Notes: a model not told the origin generated them from the sequence alone. A DNA stretch of 63,983 nucleotides from Bacillota bacterium (GCA_023411555.1 JAEYOQ010000056.1:1-63983), one strand, 5' to 3'. Positions 7,948-17,472 are shown, numbered from the stretch's first letter. Numbers and translations: made by a program.

Positions 7948-8670
7948 CTAACGGATTACCCGTTCTATCTCCGTATCAGAAGCAGAAGGAAACTTTTCTT
8001 TGATTCGATCAATAATTCTCTTCTTTGCTTCTGTTTGTGATAGATTGTAGGCAGAGCGTACATGGTCATAACCAAATACCCTCTCGCTAATGCTAAAATC
8101 AGCAACAGGCCAGCCGTATTCTTCATTCTTCTTATTTTTTCGGCGGCGAAAGCTGTGAACGGTTATATAGGTTTGCATCTGCAGGGCAGTCATCACTCCC
8201 TCGAAGCCCTTCTCGCCACCCTTACCGAAACCGGCCATCTTCTTAATCTCATTGGAAGGAAGAAAATCAGCTTGCTCCAGAACATCCATAATACGCTTAG
8301 CCCGGTAGCTCGCAAGGCCATCTTCATATCTGCTATCAAAATCATAACCATTCCTTCGATAGGTCGCAAAGATTGGGTACCACTCTCTGGATAAAAAGCC
8401 TGCTCTGTTCGCAAAAAGCTTACCATAGGCAAGATGTCCCTCCGCAGCGATTATCTCACGCCATTGCCAAGGATCTTCATCTGGAATCCCTCCAAACCAA
8501 CCTTCTGCTGCTGTCATCTCCTCGACCGAAAAACCTTTTATGGTGTTCTTAAACAAAGGGAGAAATCCAAGATCATCAATGTATTCGGTAAGCTCCAATG
8601 TGGTCTTAATCCTACTGCTGTCATTACGATCAAGTCCTTCCATAATCCATCTACCATCAATCTCAATCAT
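7948..8670 (-). CDS. AlkZ-related protein, last gene of the uvrBA operon
   Basis: This 240-residue protein has the conserved block WFGGIPDEDPWQWRE (58-72), then a run through KLFANRAGFLSREWYP and a YRRNGYDFD segment. As I recall, these occur in a Clostridia-specific family annotated as AlkZ-related, named for weak similarity to the DNA glycosylase AlkZ/YcaQ. No glycosylase active site can be identified by eye. It lies 34 bases after the HD nucleotidase gene in a string starting at uvrB, behind a LexA-like box, which supports a role in DNA repair. GAGGG lies 8 bases before the start codon. Family naming is from memory; the operon link is seen directly. Confidence 0.65.
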   Translation of the reverse strand: MIEIDGRWIMEGLDRNDSSRIKTTLELTEYIDDLGFLPLFKNTIKGFSVEEMTAAEGWFGGIPDEDPWQWREIIAAEGHLAYGKLFANRAGFLSREWYPIFATYRRNGYDFDSRYEDGLASYRAKRIMDVLEQADFLPSNEIKKMAGFGKGGEKGFEGVMTALQMQTYITVHSFRRRKNKKNEEYGWPVADFSISERVFGYDHVRSAYNLSQTEAKKRIIDRIKEKFPSASDTEIERVIR

Positions 8671-8704
8671 TGCTCCGTCCCTCTTTTTTCTTCTGATTTT
8701 TTGT

Positions 8705-9289
8705 TTATGAGTTCAGTTCGTCCAGGTTCTTATCATACGCCGGAAGAAAATCCTTCATAAAGATATCGACTTCCTCCAGCTTCATTGCTTCTAATGTTTC
8801 ACGAAGTGATTTTTCGGCATTTAGGAACTCACTGTTACCAGTCTTTCTCTCTTCCATACATTTAATCAAAGCGGACAGCTTATCAGCACCCTTCACTAGC
8901 CGCCATAGAAAGGCATCCTCCTCTTCCGGGAAGAACAAGGTCTCGTAGCTTCTGCGAATATCCTCCGGCAGCATCATAAGTAGACGACTGGCTGCTACAT
9001 GCTCGACAGCCTTGAAGGCTCCCTGTATACTATCGTTAAAGTATTTAATCGGTGTAGGCATATCACCTGTGATGATCTCCGTCGCATCATGATAGAGACC
9101 AATTAGCGCTGCTTTCTCCGCATTCAACTGCTTACCCAGGCGTTCCTTACCAATGATGGCAAGGGCATGAGCCAGAATACTCACCTCAAGAGAGTGTTCA
9201 CAGATATTTTCACTGATTGAGTTACGCATCAGAGCCCAGCGCTCAATATACTTCATTCTAGACATCATCGCATAGAAACTATTCTCCAT
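8705..9289 (-). CDS. HD-domain 5'-deoxynucleotidase (YfbR-like)
   Basis: The 194-residue HD-fold phosphohydrolase resembles E. coli YfbR, which removes phosphate from deoxynucleoside 5'-monophosphates. Metal-binding residues are visible: the first His in NICEHSLEV, the HD pair in GLYHDATE, and a later Asp in KGADKLSAL. Length is as expected for YfbR. The start at 9289 is an ATG 5 bases after GGAGG; a GTG at 9295 overlaps that site and is less likely. It is 16 bases downstream of uvrA and upstream of the AlkZ-related gene. A nucleotide-pool enzyme in a repair operon would trim deoxynucleotides released by excision; this is inference. Confidence 0.85.
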   Translation of the reverse strand: MENSFYAMMSRMKYIERWALMRNSISENICEHSLEVSILAHALAIIGKERLGKQLNAEKAALIGLYHDATEIITGDMPTPIKYFNDSIQGAFKAVEHVAASRLLMMLPEDIRRSYETLFFPEEEDAFLWRLVKGADKLSALIKCMEERKTGNSEFLNAEKSLRETLEAMKLEEVDIFMKDFLPAYDKNLDELNS

Positions 9290-9305
9290 ATCCACCTCCG
9301 CAAGT

Positions 9306-12143
9306 CTATTTTCTCTCCAGGTACTTCTTCACATACTGACCTGTATAGGAATTCTTATTCTCAGCGATTTCCTCCGGAGTTCCCTGAGCGATTACGGTTC
9401 CTCCCTTATCGCCACCCTCTGGACCGATATCGATGATATAATCCGCTGTCTTAATTACATCCAGATTATGCTCGATTACCACAACCGTATTACCGGTCTC
9501 AGAGAAACGCTTCATAATTTCGATCAGCTTATGAACATCTGCAAAATGTAAACCGGTAGTAGGCTCGTCCAGTATATAGATGGTTTTACCTGTACTACGC
9601 TTACTTAACTCGGTAGCTAGCTTAATTCTCTGTGCCTCTCCACCGGATAGGGAGGTGGAGGGATGCCCGAGACGCAGGTAGGATAAGCCTACGTCATTCA
9701 AGGTCTCTATCTTTCTACGTATGGAAGGTACGTTCTCAAAGAAATGAACCGCCTCCTCAATGGTCATATTCAAGACATCATAAATGTTCTTCCCCTTGTA
9801 ATGAACCTCCAAGGTCTCCCTATTATATCGCTTACCACCACAGACCTCACAGGGCACATAAATATCAGGAAGGAAATTCATCTCTATTTTTAGAATACCA
9901 TCACCACTGCAGGCTTCACACCGACCGCCCTTTACATTGAAGCTGAAGCGTCCTTTGCTATAACCTCTCATCTTCGCATCCTGTGTAGAGGCAAACAAAT
10001 CTCGGATCTGATCAAATACTCCTGTATAGGTAGCCGGGTTGGATCTTGGTGTCCTGCCAATCGGTGACTGGTCTATATCGATTACCTTATCGAGCTGGTC
10101 AATGCCGATCATATCCGCATGCTTACCCGGTATGCAACGAGCCCGATTCAAATCTCTGGCTAATCTCTTATATAGTATCTCAGTAACCAGGGAGCTTTTA
10201 CCGGAACCGGATACACCGGTTACACAGGTCATAACCCCCAAGGGGATGTCCACATCAATATTCTTAAGATTATTCTCAGCCGCTCCACGGATAGTAAGAT
10301 AACCGGTGGGTTTTCTTCTTTCCTTCGGTACCGGTATCGTTACTCGTCCACTTAAGTATGCTCCGGTGATGGATTCTTCAGTATTCATAATGTCCTCAGC
10401 TGTTCCTACTGCAACAACCTCACCACCATGTTCCCCTGCACCAGGTCCGATATCAACGATATAATCTGCGGCAAACATGGTATCTTCGTCGTGTTCAACA
10501 ACAATCAGCGTATTTCCAAGATCCTTCAGGTTCTTTAAGGTCTTCAGAAGCTTATCATTGTCTCTCTGATGTAAGCCGATACTAGGCTCGTCCAAGATAT
10601 AGGCCACCCCTACAAGACCGGACCCAATCTGGGTAGCGAGACGGATTCTCTGTGCTTCACCACCGGATAAGCTGCCAGTCGCTCTAGCTAAGGTTAGATA
10701 GTCCAAACCTACATCCATAAGAAAACGAATACGTGCCTTAATCTCCTTAAGAACAACCTCTCCTATCTTCTGTTGCATTGCGGTTAAGGTTAGATTATCC
10801 ATAAAATGAGCCACCTGATGAATGGCATATTCGGTTACATCTGAGATATTCTTATCACCTACCGTTACAGCCAGAGCTTCCTTCTTCAGACGCTTTCCCT
10901 TACACAAGCTACAGGGTGTCGTAAGCATAAAGCTCTCATATTCCTGCTTGGCAGAATCCGAACCAGTCTCTCGGTAACGACGTTCCACATTGCGGATCAG
11001 TCCTTCATAGACCACATCATAGACACCGACTCCCCGCTGTCCTTTATAATGTACTTTTACTGATCTTCCGTCCGTACCGTAGATAAACATATGGCGCACC
11101 TTATCAGAAAGCTTATTATATGGAGTACTCAGATCAAATTTATATTCCTTCGCCAGCGCTTCCATGATACTTCTGGTATAGCTTCCCTTGTCTACGACCG
11201 ACTGCCAGCCGGGTGCAGCTACTGCTCCGTCGATTATACTTTTTGTGGGATCCCCGATTAAGAGCCCTTCCGAAAATTCCATCTTGATACCGATGCCATG
11301 ACATTCCGGACATGCACCGAAGGGATTATTAAAGGAAAAGATTCTGGGTTCAATCTCGTCAATACTGATACCGCAATCCGGGCACGAAAAATTCTGACTG
11401 AAGGTAAGCTGTTCTCCATCAATAATATCAACGTATAACAATCCCTCCGCCAGTTTGAGTACATTCTCGATGGAATCCGTTAATCTCTTCTCGATTCCTT
11501 CCTTAACCACCAGACGGTCCACAATGATTTCTATATTATGCTTGTTATTCTTCTCCAGCTTTATCTCTTCGGTAAGCTCATAGAGATTACCGTCTACTCT
11601 GACTCTAACATATCCGCTGCGTTTTGCTTGTTCGAACAGCTTAACATGCTCACCCTTTCGTCCACGTACAACCGGAGCAAGAAGCTGTATCTTCGTCCCC
11701 TGCGGCAAGCTCATAATCTCATCCACCATCTGATCCACGGTCTGCTTCCTTATCTCCTTACCGCATTCAGGACAATGAGGAATTCCTATTCTGGCATAGA
11801 GCAGACGGAAATAATCATAAATCTCGGTAACCGTTCCAACGGTTGATCTTGGGTTTCGATTTGTGGACTTCTGGTCAATGGATATGGCCGGAGGCAGACC
11901 TTCAATACTTTCAACATTGGGTTTTTCCATCTGGCCAAGGAATTGTCTTGCATAGGAAGATAGTGATTCCATATATCTTCTCTGTCCTTCAGCATAAATT
12001 GTATCAAAGGCCAGTGAAGATTTACCTGATCCGCTTAAGCCGGTTAATACCACAAATTGATCTCTGGGTATCTCTAAATCTATATTCTTCAGGTTGTTTT
12101 CTTTTGCTCCTCTGATCCTTATAAAGTTCTTTTTCTCTGACAT
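9306..12143 (-). CDS. uvrA: Excinuclease ABC subunit A
   Basis: UvrA is the damage-sensing ATPase of nucleotide excision repair and loads UvrB on DNA. The 945 residues contain two ABC modules. The first Walker A is GLSGSGKSS near residue 38 and the second GVSGSGKSS in the second half; each is paired with an LSGGEAQRI signature and a DEP-type Walker B (ILDEPSIGL, ILDEPTTGL). Zinc-finger cysteines appear as CPECGK, CPDCG and CEACSGDG, the last being the DNA-binding finger. The start at 12143 follows AGGTG by suitable spacing; a frame to 12161 would add six residues. The gene is 81 bases after uvrB and 16 before the HD nucleotidase. Confidence 0.97.
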   Translation of the reverse strand: MSEKKNFIRIRGAKENNLKNIDLEIPRDQFVVLTGLSGSGKSSLAFDTIYAEGQRRYMESLSSYARQFLGQMEKPNVESIEGLPPAISIDQKSTNRNPRSTVGTVTEIYDYFRLLYARIGIPHCPECGKEIRKQTVDQMVDEIMSLPQGTKIQLLAPVVRGRKGEHVKLFEQAKRSGYVRVRVDGNLYELTEEIKLEKNNKHNIEIIVDRLVVKEGIEKRLTDSIENVLKLAEGLLYVDIIDGEQLTFSQNFSCPDCGISIDEIEPRIFSFNNPFGACPECHGIGIKMEFSEGLLIGDPTKSIIDGAVAAPGWQSVVDKGSYTRSIMEALAKEYKFDLSTPYNKLSDKVRHMFIYGTDGRSVKVHYKGQRGVGVYDVVYEGLIRNVERRYRETGSDSAKQEYESFMLTTPCSLCKGKRLKKEALAVTVGDKNISDVTEYAIHQVAHFMDNLTLTAMQQKIGEVVLKEIKARIRFLMDVGLDYLTLARATGSLSGGEAQRIRLATQIGSGLVGVAYILDEPSIGLHQRDNDKLLKTLKNLKDLGNTLIVVEHDEDTMFAADYIVDIGPGAGEHGGEVVAVGTAEDIMNTEESITGAYLSGRVTIPVPKERRKPTGYLTIRGAAENNLKNIDVDIPLGVMTCVTGVSGSGKSSLVTEILYKRLARDLNRARCIPGKHADMIGIDQLDKVIDIDQSPIGRTPRSNPATYTGVFDQIRDLFASTQDAKMRGYSKGRFSFNVKGGRCEACSGDGILKIEMNFLPDIYVPCEVCGGKRYNRETLEVHYKGKNIYDVLNMTIEEAVHFFENVPSIRRKIETLNDVGLSYLRLGHPSTSLSGGEAQRIKLATELSKRSTGKTIYILDEPTTGLHFADVHKLIEIMKRFSETGNTVVVIEHNLDVIKTADYIIDIGPEGGDKGGTVIAQGTPEEIAENKNSYTGQYVKKYLERK

Positions 12144-12224
12144 AATATCACCTGTTAACAACTCTTTCTATAATATAATAGCACTCTACCTTAACATGCC
12201 AGCCCTCAGAATTAGCTTTTATCC

Positions 12225-14204
12225 TTACATATCCAATAGCTGCTTCTTTATTTCCACCATCTTATCTCTCAGCTGAGCTGCCAATTCAAAGTTAAGCTCT
12301 GCTGCCGCAGTATGCATCTGTCTGGTTACTGTCTTCACCATCTCTTCCAGCTCCTGACGGGTCATGGATTCGATTTCCTTCTCCATATCCTTAAGATTCT
12401 TTTCCGCCTTCTTGGAAATGCTGATCAGGTCACGAACCTTCTTCACTATTGTAGTCGGTGTTATATTATGGGCTTCATTATAAGCCTTTTGAATCTGTCT
12501 TCTTCGGTTGGTCTCAGAAATCGCACGCTTCATGGAATCCGTCTCATGATCAGCATACATGATAACATGTCCTTCCGCATTACGTGCAGCACGTCCAATG
12601 GTCTGAATCAGGGAGGTCTCAGAACGGAGAAAGCCTTCTTTATCCGCATCTAAAATAGCCACAAGACCAACCTCCGGAATATCGAGACCTTCTCGAAGCA
12701 AATTGATACCAACTAATACATCAAATACATCCATACGCATATCTCTGATAATCTCGGATCGCTCCATAGTATCAATATCAGAATGCAAATATTTGACCCG
12801 GACGCCCACCTCACGAAGGTAGTTAGTAAGATCCTCTGCCATACGCTTTGTCAAGGTGGTTACCAGCACTTTATTCTTCTTAGCGACCTCCTTATTGATC
12901 TCTCCAAGCAGATCATCGATCTGTCCGGTAACCGGGCGTACGGATATCTCCGGATCCAAAAGACCAGTCGGCCTTATTACCTGTTCCGTACGAAGCAGCT
13001 CATGTTCAGCCTCATATACGGAGGGAGTAGCCGATACAAACATAATCTGACTGATTTTACTTTCAAACTCCTCAAAATTAAGGGGACGATTATCCAGAGC
13101 AGAGGGTAGGCGGAAGCCATATTCCACCAGGGTCGTCTTACGAGATCTGTCTCCGGCATACATTCCCCTGATCTGAGGAAGTGTTATATGGGACTCATCC
13201 ACGATAATCAGAAAATCCTCAGGAAAATAATCCATCAAGGTATGAGGCGGACAACCGGGCTCCAATCCGGTCAGATGTCTCGAATAATTCTCAACTCCAG
13301 AGCAAAAGCCTGTCTCCCGCAGCATCTCTATGTCAAAGTTTGTACGCTCTGAGATACGCTGTGCCTCTAATAGCTTGTCCTCACTCTTAAAATAGCGGAT
13401 TCGCTCCTCCAGCTCCTCCTCTATATTCTGAATCGCCTTCTCCAGCTTGTCCTTTTCAACAACATAATGAGAGGCCGGGAAGATTACAATATGCTCCAGA
13501 CTGCTCTTAATCTCACCAGTCAGAGTATCAATCTCTAATATCCTATCAACCTCATCGCCAAAGAACTCTATTCTAACTGCAATATCCCCGGAAGCCGCCG
13601 GGAATACCTCCACTACATCGCCGCGAACCCGGAAGGTTCCTCGCTTAAAGTCCATATCATTACGATCATATTGTATCTCAATTAACTTTTTCAAAACCTC
13701 ATCCCTGTCCTTAGTCATACCGGGACGCAGGGAAATTACCATGCTCTGATAATCAATGGGGCTACCCAAGCCATAGATACATGATACACTGGCTACTACA
13801 ATGACATCCTTACGCTCTGTCAGAGATGCCGTTGCTGAATGGCGTAGCTTATCAATCTCCTCATTGATTGAGGAGTCCTTCTCTATATAGGTATCAGTGG
13901 AGGGAACATAGGCCTCCGGCTGATAGTAATCATAGTAGCTAACAAAATATTCTACCGCATTCTCCGGAAAAAATTCCTTGAATTCTCCGTACAGCTGAGC
14001 TGCTAGAGTCTTATTGTGCGCTATAACCAGGGTAGGCTTCTGAATCTGCTGGATCACATTAGCCATAGTAAATGTCTTACCTGAGCCAGTTACACCAAGA
14101 AGCGTCTGACATTGGTTACCGCTCCGAAATCCCTCTACAAGGGCTTTAATTGCCTCCGGCTGATCACCTGTTGGTTTATATTCCGATGATAATCTGAACT
14201 CCAT
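12225..14204 (-). CDS. uvrB: Excinuclease ABC subunit B
   Basis: UvrB verifies DNA damage and recruits UvrC for incision. The 659 residues show Walker A GVTGSGKTF (near 39-47), the beta-hairpin that inserts into DNA (YYDYYQPEAYVP, about 92-103), the DESH box (VDESH), helicase motif SATPS, and QTIGRAARN with a late arginine finger. A C-terminal UvrC-binding coiled-coil (UVR motif, about 620-655) is complete. It is the first gene of the operon. Its promoter and a LexA-like box are at 14313-14364, so SOS induction is likely. Confidence 0.97.
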   Translation of the reverse strand: MEFRLSSEYKPTGDQPEAIKALVEGFRSGNQCQTLLGVTGSGKTFTMANVIQQIQKPTLVIAHNKTLAAQLYGEFKEFFPENAVEYFVSYYDYYQPEAYVPSTDTYIEKDSSINEEIDKLRHSATASLTERKDVIVVASVSCIYGLGSPIDYQSMVISLRPGMTKDRDEVLKKLIEIQYDRNDMDFKRGTFRVRGDVVEVFPAASGDIAVRIEFFGDEVDRILEIDTLTGEIKSSLEHIVIFPASHYVVEKDKLEKAIQNIEEELEERIRYFKSEDKLLEAQRISERTNFDIEMLRETGFCSGVENYSRHLTGLEPGCPPHTLMDYFPEDFLIIVDESHITLPQIRGMYAGDRSRKTTLVEYGFRLPSALDNRPLNFEEFESKISQIMFVSATPSVYEAEHELLRTEQVIRPTGLLDPEISVRPVTGQIDDLLGEINKEVAKKNKVLVTTLTKRMAEDLTNYLREVGVRVKYLHSDIDTMERSEIIRDMRMDVFDVLVGINLLREGLDIPEVGLVAILDADKEGFLRSETSLIQTIGRAARNAEGHVIMYADHETDSMKRAISETNRRRQIQKAYNEAHNITPTTIVKKVRDLISISKKAEKNLKDMEKEIESMTRQELEEMVKTVTRQMHTAAAELNFELAAQLRDKMVEIKKQLLDM

Positions 14205-14312
14205 ATCTCACTTACCTCCATATCGGGTAACATATTATGCCCTTTCTCTAATTACAGCCAAATACGGTCAGCTACTTAGGTTAACACAGGCACACTCTTT
14301 AAATACTAGCTT

Positions 14313-14364
14313 ATTCTATCATAGCAAGAATGTAAAATCAATACAATTTTCGAATGTTTGTTCT
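14313..14364 (-). promoter_or_regulatory. uvrB promoter with LexA-like SOS box
   Basis: On the minus strand a -35 TTGATT (14336-14341) and -10 TAGAAT (14313-14318) are 17 bases apart. Just upstream, CGAATGTTTGTTCT (14351-14364) agrees with the Gram-positive LexA consensus CGAACATATGTTCG at about 10 of 14 positions, with both half-site cores close to intact. The site lies 9 bases before the -35 box. Confidence 0.65.
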
Positions 14365-14463
14365 ACTTTTAAACCAAGCCTTGCTTCCGATGTTAAGTGA
14401 AAAAGGGCTGCTGCATATATACAAGCCAGCTTGCATATGCTCACTTTGCTATCGCGCATAATG

Positions 14464-14564
14464 CACTGTTTGCCGGACAGATTGTTGTTTTGTATGACAG
14501 AAGCAAACATATTCATGTTTGATAAATGGCATACAAAACAATAAGATGTCAGGCAACCTGTGTG
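14464..14564. repeat. 100-bp composite dyad (cruciform-like)
   Basis: Nested inverted repeats share one centre near 14514: TTGTTTTGTATG (14485-14496) with CATACAAAACAA (14530-14541), CAAACAT/ATGTTTG inside, and GACA/TGTC and TTGCC/GGCAA outside. No T-run or gene is associated with it. It lies between yaiI and the uvrB promoter. The rest of the 419-base gap (14205-14623) contains no credible gene. Confidence 0.65.
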
Positions 14565-14623
14565 TGAGGGATACATGTTGTACGTTCCTGTAATAACAGC
14601 AAATACTATACAACAGCCCCCTA

Positions 14624-15064
14624 TTAAATAGCATTTTGTACAAGCTTCACAAAGGCCTGAGTAAATCGCTCATCATCTACATTGGTCCGCTTTCTTGCGT
14701 GACCTTTGATACGATCTCCGTCCCTCCGACATTTCTTAGCGATATCCCGTTCCATCAGTAACACATCTATATTACTGTCCGTATATATCTTACCGCTGGG
14801 GTGGATTGCATAAGCTCTCTTACCCAGGGCCATGGCCGCCACCCCGTAATCCTGGGTAACCACAATATCACCCTTGACCGTTCGGTTAATCAACGCAAAA
14901 TCCACCGCATCCGGAGCTTTACTTACCAGTACTATCTCACTGTATTCTGAGGTCAGCATATGGCTGGTATCCGTCAGCATAAGGACGGGAAGCCCATATT
15001 CTTTTGCTACTTTCTCAATGATATCCTTGACCGGACATGCATCTGCATCCACTAATATCTTCAT
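14624..15064 (-). CDS. YaiI/YqxD family protein (UPF0178)
   Basis: This is a 146-residue cytoplasmic protein of the DUF188 family, thought to adopt a PIN-like nuclease fold. The N-terminus MKILVDADACPV holds the two conserved Asp residues. DIVVTQDYGVAAMAL (about 66-80), the HPSGKIYTDSNID segment and the C-terminal RTNVDDERF are family signatures. The biochemical function is unknown. It follows the thpR gene by 16 bases on the same strand, so the two are probably cotranscribed, which fits a general RNA-related role. Confidence 0.9.
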   Translation of the reverse strand: MKILVDADACPVKDIIEKVAKEYGLPVLMLTDTSHMLTSEYSEIVLVSKAPDAVDFALINRTVKGDIVVTQDYGVAAMALGKRAYAIHPSGKIYTDSNIDVLLMERDIAKKCRRDGDRIKGHARKRTNVDDERFTQAFVKLVQNAI

Positions 15065-15080
15065 TCAACCGTCTCCATCT

Positions 15081-15626
15081 TTATTTTAGCTTAACCCCAT
15101 AAATCTCCGTATAGGTTAGCTTACCTTCCACCCGCTCCGATTTCATCAGGCTGATTCTCTCTACCCTCATCTGCATGGGCTGGATACCCTCCCCGTAAGC
15201 CTTATTCTCAAACTCCTGTCCAACTCTGACCCTGCGTCCTAAGGTTAAATGTGGCTTATAATCCCGATCATCAATATCATAAAAGCCTTTTTCCTTCAGT
15301 TGCTTAACTAATTCCTTCTGCAGTCTATATAGCAGCTCATTTTGCTCTACTCCGATCCAGTATATATCTCCCTCATTCCTCTTAAAACGTCCAAAACCAT
15401 GAAGTAATAAAGGAAAGCTCTCAGCCTTTGATTCTTTTACCGCGGCATTCATAGCTTCCTTAACCTCCTCCAGGCGCTTTGTCTCACCAATGAAGTTAAC
15501 AGTAAGATGCAGATTCTCCAGTTCTGTAAAGGTTCCACCTCTTGCTACCCGCTTCAGCTGGCTTACCTTATCATATAATTTATTCTTTATATCCCTATCA
15601 AATAATATCGCTATGAATAACCTCAT
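15081..15626 (-). CDS. thpR: RNA 2',3'-cyclic phosphodiesterase (ThpR)
   Basis: A 2H phosphoesterase, historically called 2'-5' RNA ligase, that opens 2',3'-cyclic phosphates on RNA ends. The two hallmark motifs are present: HLTV (about residues 42-45) and HLTL in KPHLTLGRR (about 144-147). The 181 residues match the family. It is the first gene of a two-gene unit with yaiI and is transcribed away from the ComEC-like gene at 15807. Confidence 0.92.
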   Translation of the reverse strand: MRLFIAILFDRDIKNKLYDKVSQLKRVARGGTFTELENLHLTVNFIGETKRLEEVKEAMNAAVKESKAESFPLLLHGFGRFKRNEGDIYWIGVEQNELLYRLQKELVKQLKEKGFYDIDDRDYKPHLTLGRRVRVGQEFENKAYGEGIQPMQMRVERISLMKSERVEGKLTYTEIYGVKLK

Positions 15627-15756
15627 GGTATCTCCTTAATCCTGCTTATTCTAACGCACGAATCCATCTCATTCTTTTCTCGATTATATCCTATATGCTA
15701 TTCTTTTAAAAGCATTTATAGGTACATATCTCTAGTTCTTATTTAATATATATACA

Positions 15757-15785
15757 TTGTAATATATCTCTTATTCCGCTATAAT
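15757..15785 (+). promoter_or_regulatory. Promoter of the ComEC-like gene
   Basis: TTGTAA (15757-15762) and TATAAT (15780-15785) are spaced by 17 bases, ending 21 bases before the start codon. Confidence 0.65.
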
Positions 15786-15806
15786 ATTAATAAGGAGATT
15801 AAGAAT

Positions 15807-16724
15807 ATGAGAAAAAAAACGAAGCTAACTCTTGTCCGTATCATCGGTATTATGCTTCTTATCATACTCTCACTATTATTTAATCAATTCATATCTGAAT
15901 CTGAGAAGAATGCCTCTAAGGTCGTAGTAAAACCGACTGATATTATGGAGGTACACTTCATTGATGTCGGGCAGGGTGATGCCATCCTTGTGGAGGTAGG
16001 AAATTCTACGATGCTGATTGATGCAGGAGAGGATAACAAAGGCACCATCGTCAAGAAATATCTTGATAATCAGCAAATTACAAAGCTTGATTATGTTATT
16101 GGTACCCATCCGCACAGTGATCATATCGGTGGATTGGATACCATTCTTGATTCCTTTGAAGTAAGAAAGGTCCTGCTGCCGGATGTAACACATACCACCA
16201 AGACCTTTGAAGAGGTATTGGATGCGTTGGAGCGCCATAATTTGGGTATTACCGCTCCAAAGGTGGGAGACCGGTACTCTCTTGGCCAGGCTAATTTTAC
16301 CATTCTGGCACCAAGTATGTCAGATTATGATGAGATTAATAATCACAGCATTGCCATCAAGCTTTCTTTCGGTGATACAGCCTTTCTTCTGGCTGGTGAT
16401 GCAGAGAAATTGAGTGAAGATGAAATGATAAAAACCGGGATTAATCTCTCGGCCGATGTTCTGAAGCTAAGTCACCACGGTTCAGCTAATAGCAGTAGTA
16501 AAAATTTCTTGGAAGCAGTAGACCCTTCCTATTCTATCGTAAGTGTAGGTAAGGACAACAAATATGGCCATCCTCATGCCGAAGCTCTGCAAGCCCTTCT
16601 TGACCATGACATCAAGCTATATCGGACAGACAAACAAGGGACTGTAATATTTACCACCAATGGGCAAACCATTTCCGTAAATACTCAGGACTACAAAATC
16701 ACAGAGCAAGACTTAGAACAATGA
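15807..16724 (+). CDS. ComEC/Rec2-like metallo-beta-lactamase-fold hydrolase
   Basis: The 305-residue protein has one N-terminal membrane anchor (about 8-27) and an external metallo-beta-lactamase domain. FIDVGQGDAILVE (about 51-63) is the typical ComEC opening; THPHSDHIGG (about 100-109) is the metal-binding HxHxDH motif; LAGDAE and LSHHGSANSS complete the site. It lacks the ComEC membrane pore, so it is a separate hydrolase of that subfamily, possibly a surface nuclease or phosphodiesterase. It is followed 18 bases later by a DUF3006 gene, a pairing common in Clostridia. Confidence 0.88.
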   Translation: MRKKTKLTLVRIIGIMLLIILSLLFNQFISESEKNASKVVVKPTDIMEVHFIDVGQGDAILVEVGNSTMLIDAGEDNKGTIVKKYLDNQQITKLDYVIGTHPHSDHIGGLDTILDSFEVRKVLLPDVTHTTKTFEEVLDALERHNLGITAPKVGDRYSLGQANFTILAPSMSDYDEINNHSIAIKLSFGDTAFLLAGDAEKLSEDEMIKTGINLSADVLKLSHHGSANSSSKNFLEAVDPSYSIVSVGKDNKYGHPHAEALQALLDHDIKLYRTDKQGTVIFTTNGQTISVNTQDYKITEQDLEQ

Positions 16725-16742
16725 TAGTAATGGAGGTTTCCA

Positions 16743-16961
16743 ATGAAAAAATTTATCATCGACCGTTTTGAAGGTGCATTTGCTATATGTGAGACAGAAG
16801 ATAAATCCTTTGTCTCAATTCCAAAATATAAGCTTCCGCTGGGTTGCAGCGAAGGTGACTGCCTTTTACAGGATGCGGATGATATGTACCAAAAGGATAC
16901 TGAAGCAAAAACAGCAAAAGAAAAGAAGATCAGAGATAGAATGAATCGGTTATTTGAATAA
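16743..16961 (+). CDS. DUF3006 family protein
   Basis: The 72-residue protein fits DUF3006: it opens with KKFIIDRFEGAFAICE, has a PLGCSEGDCL turn and ends with a charged helix (about 50-72). DUF3006 proteins often sit directly after ComEC-like hydrolases, as here. The role is unknown; it may be a small partner. TGGAGG precedes the start. Confidence 0.82.
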   Translation: MKKFIIDRFEGAFAICETEDKSFVSIPKYKLPLGCSEGDCLLQDADDMYQKDTEAKTAKEKKIRDRMNRLFE

Positions 16962-16983
16962 ATCTCAAATAAGGAGTAAGAAG

Positions 16984-17472
16984 ATGCAAGAAATGAGTTC
17001 CCTGTACCCCCAGAGTAAATCTGAGATGTACAAGCTTTTGATCGAGCAATTAAAAGCTCTGTTGGAGGGTGAGACCTATGTTATACCCAACCTCAGTAAT
17101 GCCTCTGCTTTACTGAACGGCGCCTTAAAAGATATCAATTGGGTTGGCTTTTACTTAATGAACGGAAATGAACTGCTTCTAGGTCCCTTTCAGGGTAAGC
17201 CTGCCTGTATCCATATCCCCATTGGCAGAGGCGTATGCGGTAGTGCAGTAGCACAAAATCAGACTCAGCTGGTGAAGAATGTGCATGCCTTTCCCGGTCA
17301 TATTGCCTGTGACAGTGCATCTAATTCTGAAATTGTCATTCCGTTAAGGGACGGAGAAACGATTGTAGGTGTATTAGATATAGACAGCCCACTACTTGAT
17401 CGCTTCGATGAAGAGGACAAGGAGGGGTTGGAAACCTTTGCAGCCGTATTACAAAAAGGCTGTCACTGGTAG
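16984..17472 (+). CDS. msrC: Free methionine-(R)-sulfoxide reductase (GAF domain)
   Basis: A 162-residue GAF-domain enzyme that reduces free Met-(R)-sulfoxide, protecting the cell from oxidants. Three cysteines, Cys75, Cys85 and Cys109, have the same spacing as the catalytic set (Cys84, 94, 118) of the E. coli enzyme. DINWVGFYL and GVLDIDSP are family motifs. The start at 16984 is fixed by AAGGAG seven bases upstream; a TTG at 16954 would overlap DUF3006. Its last 10 bases overlap the end of the oppositely oriented aroK. Confidence 0.92.
   Translation: MQEMSSLYPQSKSEMYKLLIEQLKALLEGETYVIPNLSNASALLNGALKDINWVGFYLMNGNELLLGPFQGKPACIHIPIGRGVCGSAVAQNQTQLVKNVHAFPGHIACDSASNSEIVIPLRDGETIVGVLDIDSPLLDRFDEEDKEGLETFAAVLQKGCHW

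Noticed and set aside
14319..14643. Two minus-strand ORFs in the gap upstream of uvrB
   Set aside because: They run through the uvrB promoter, LexA-like box and the palindrome, and lack ribosome sites.
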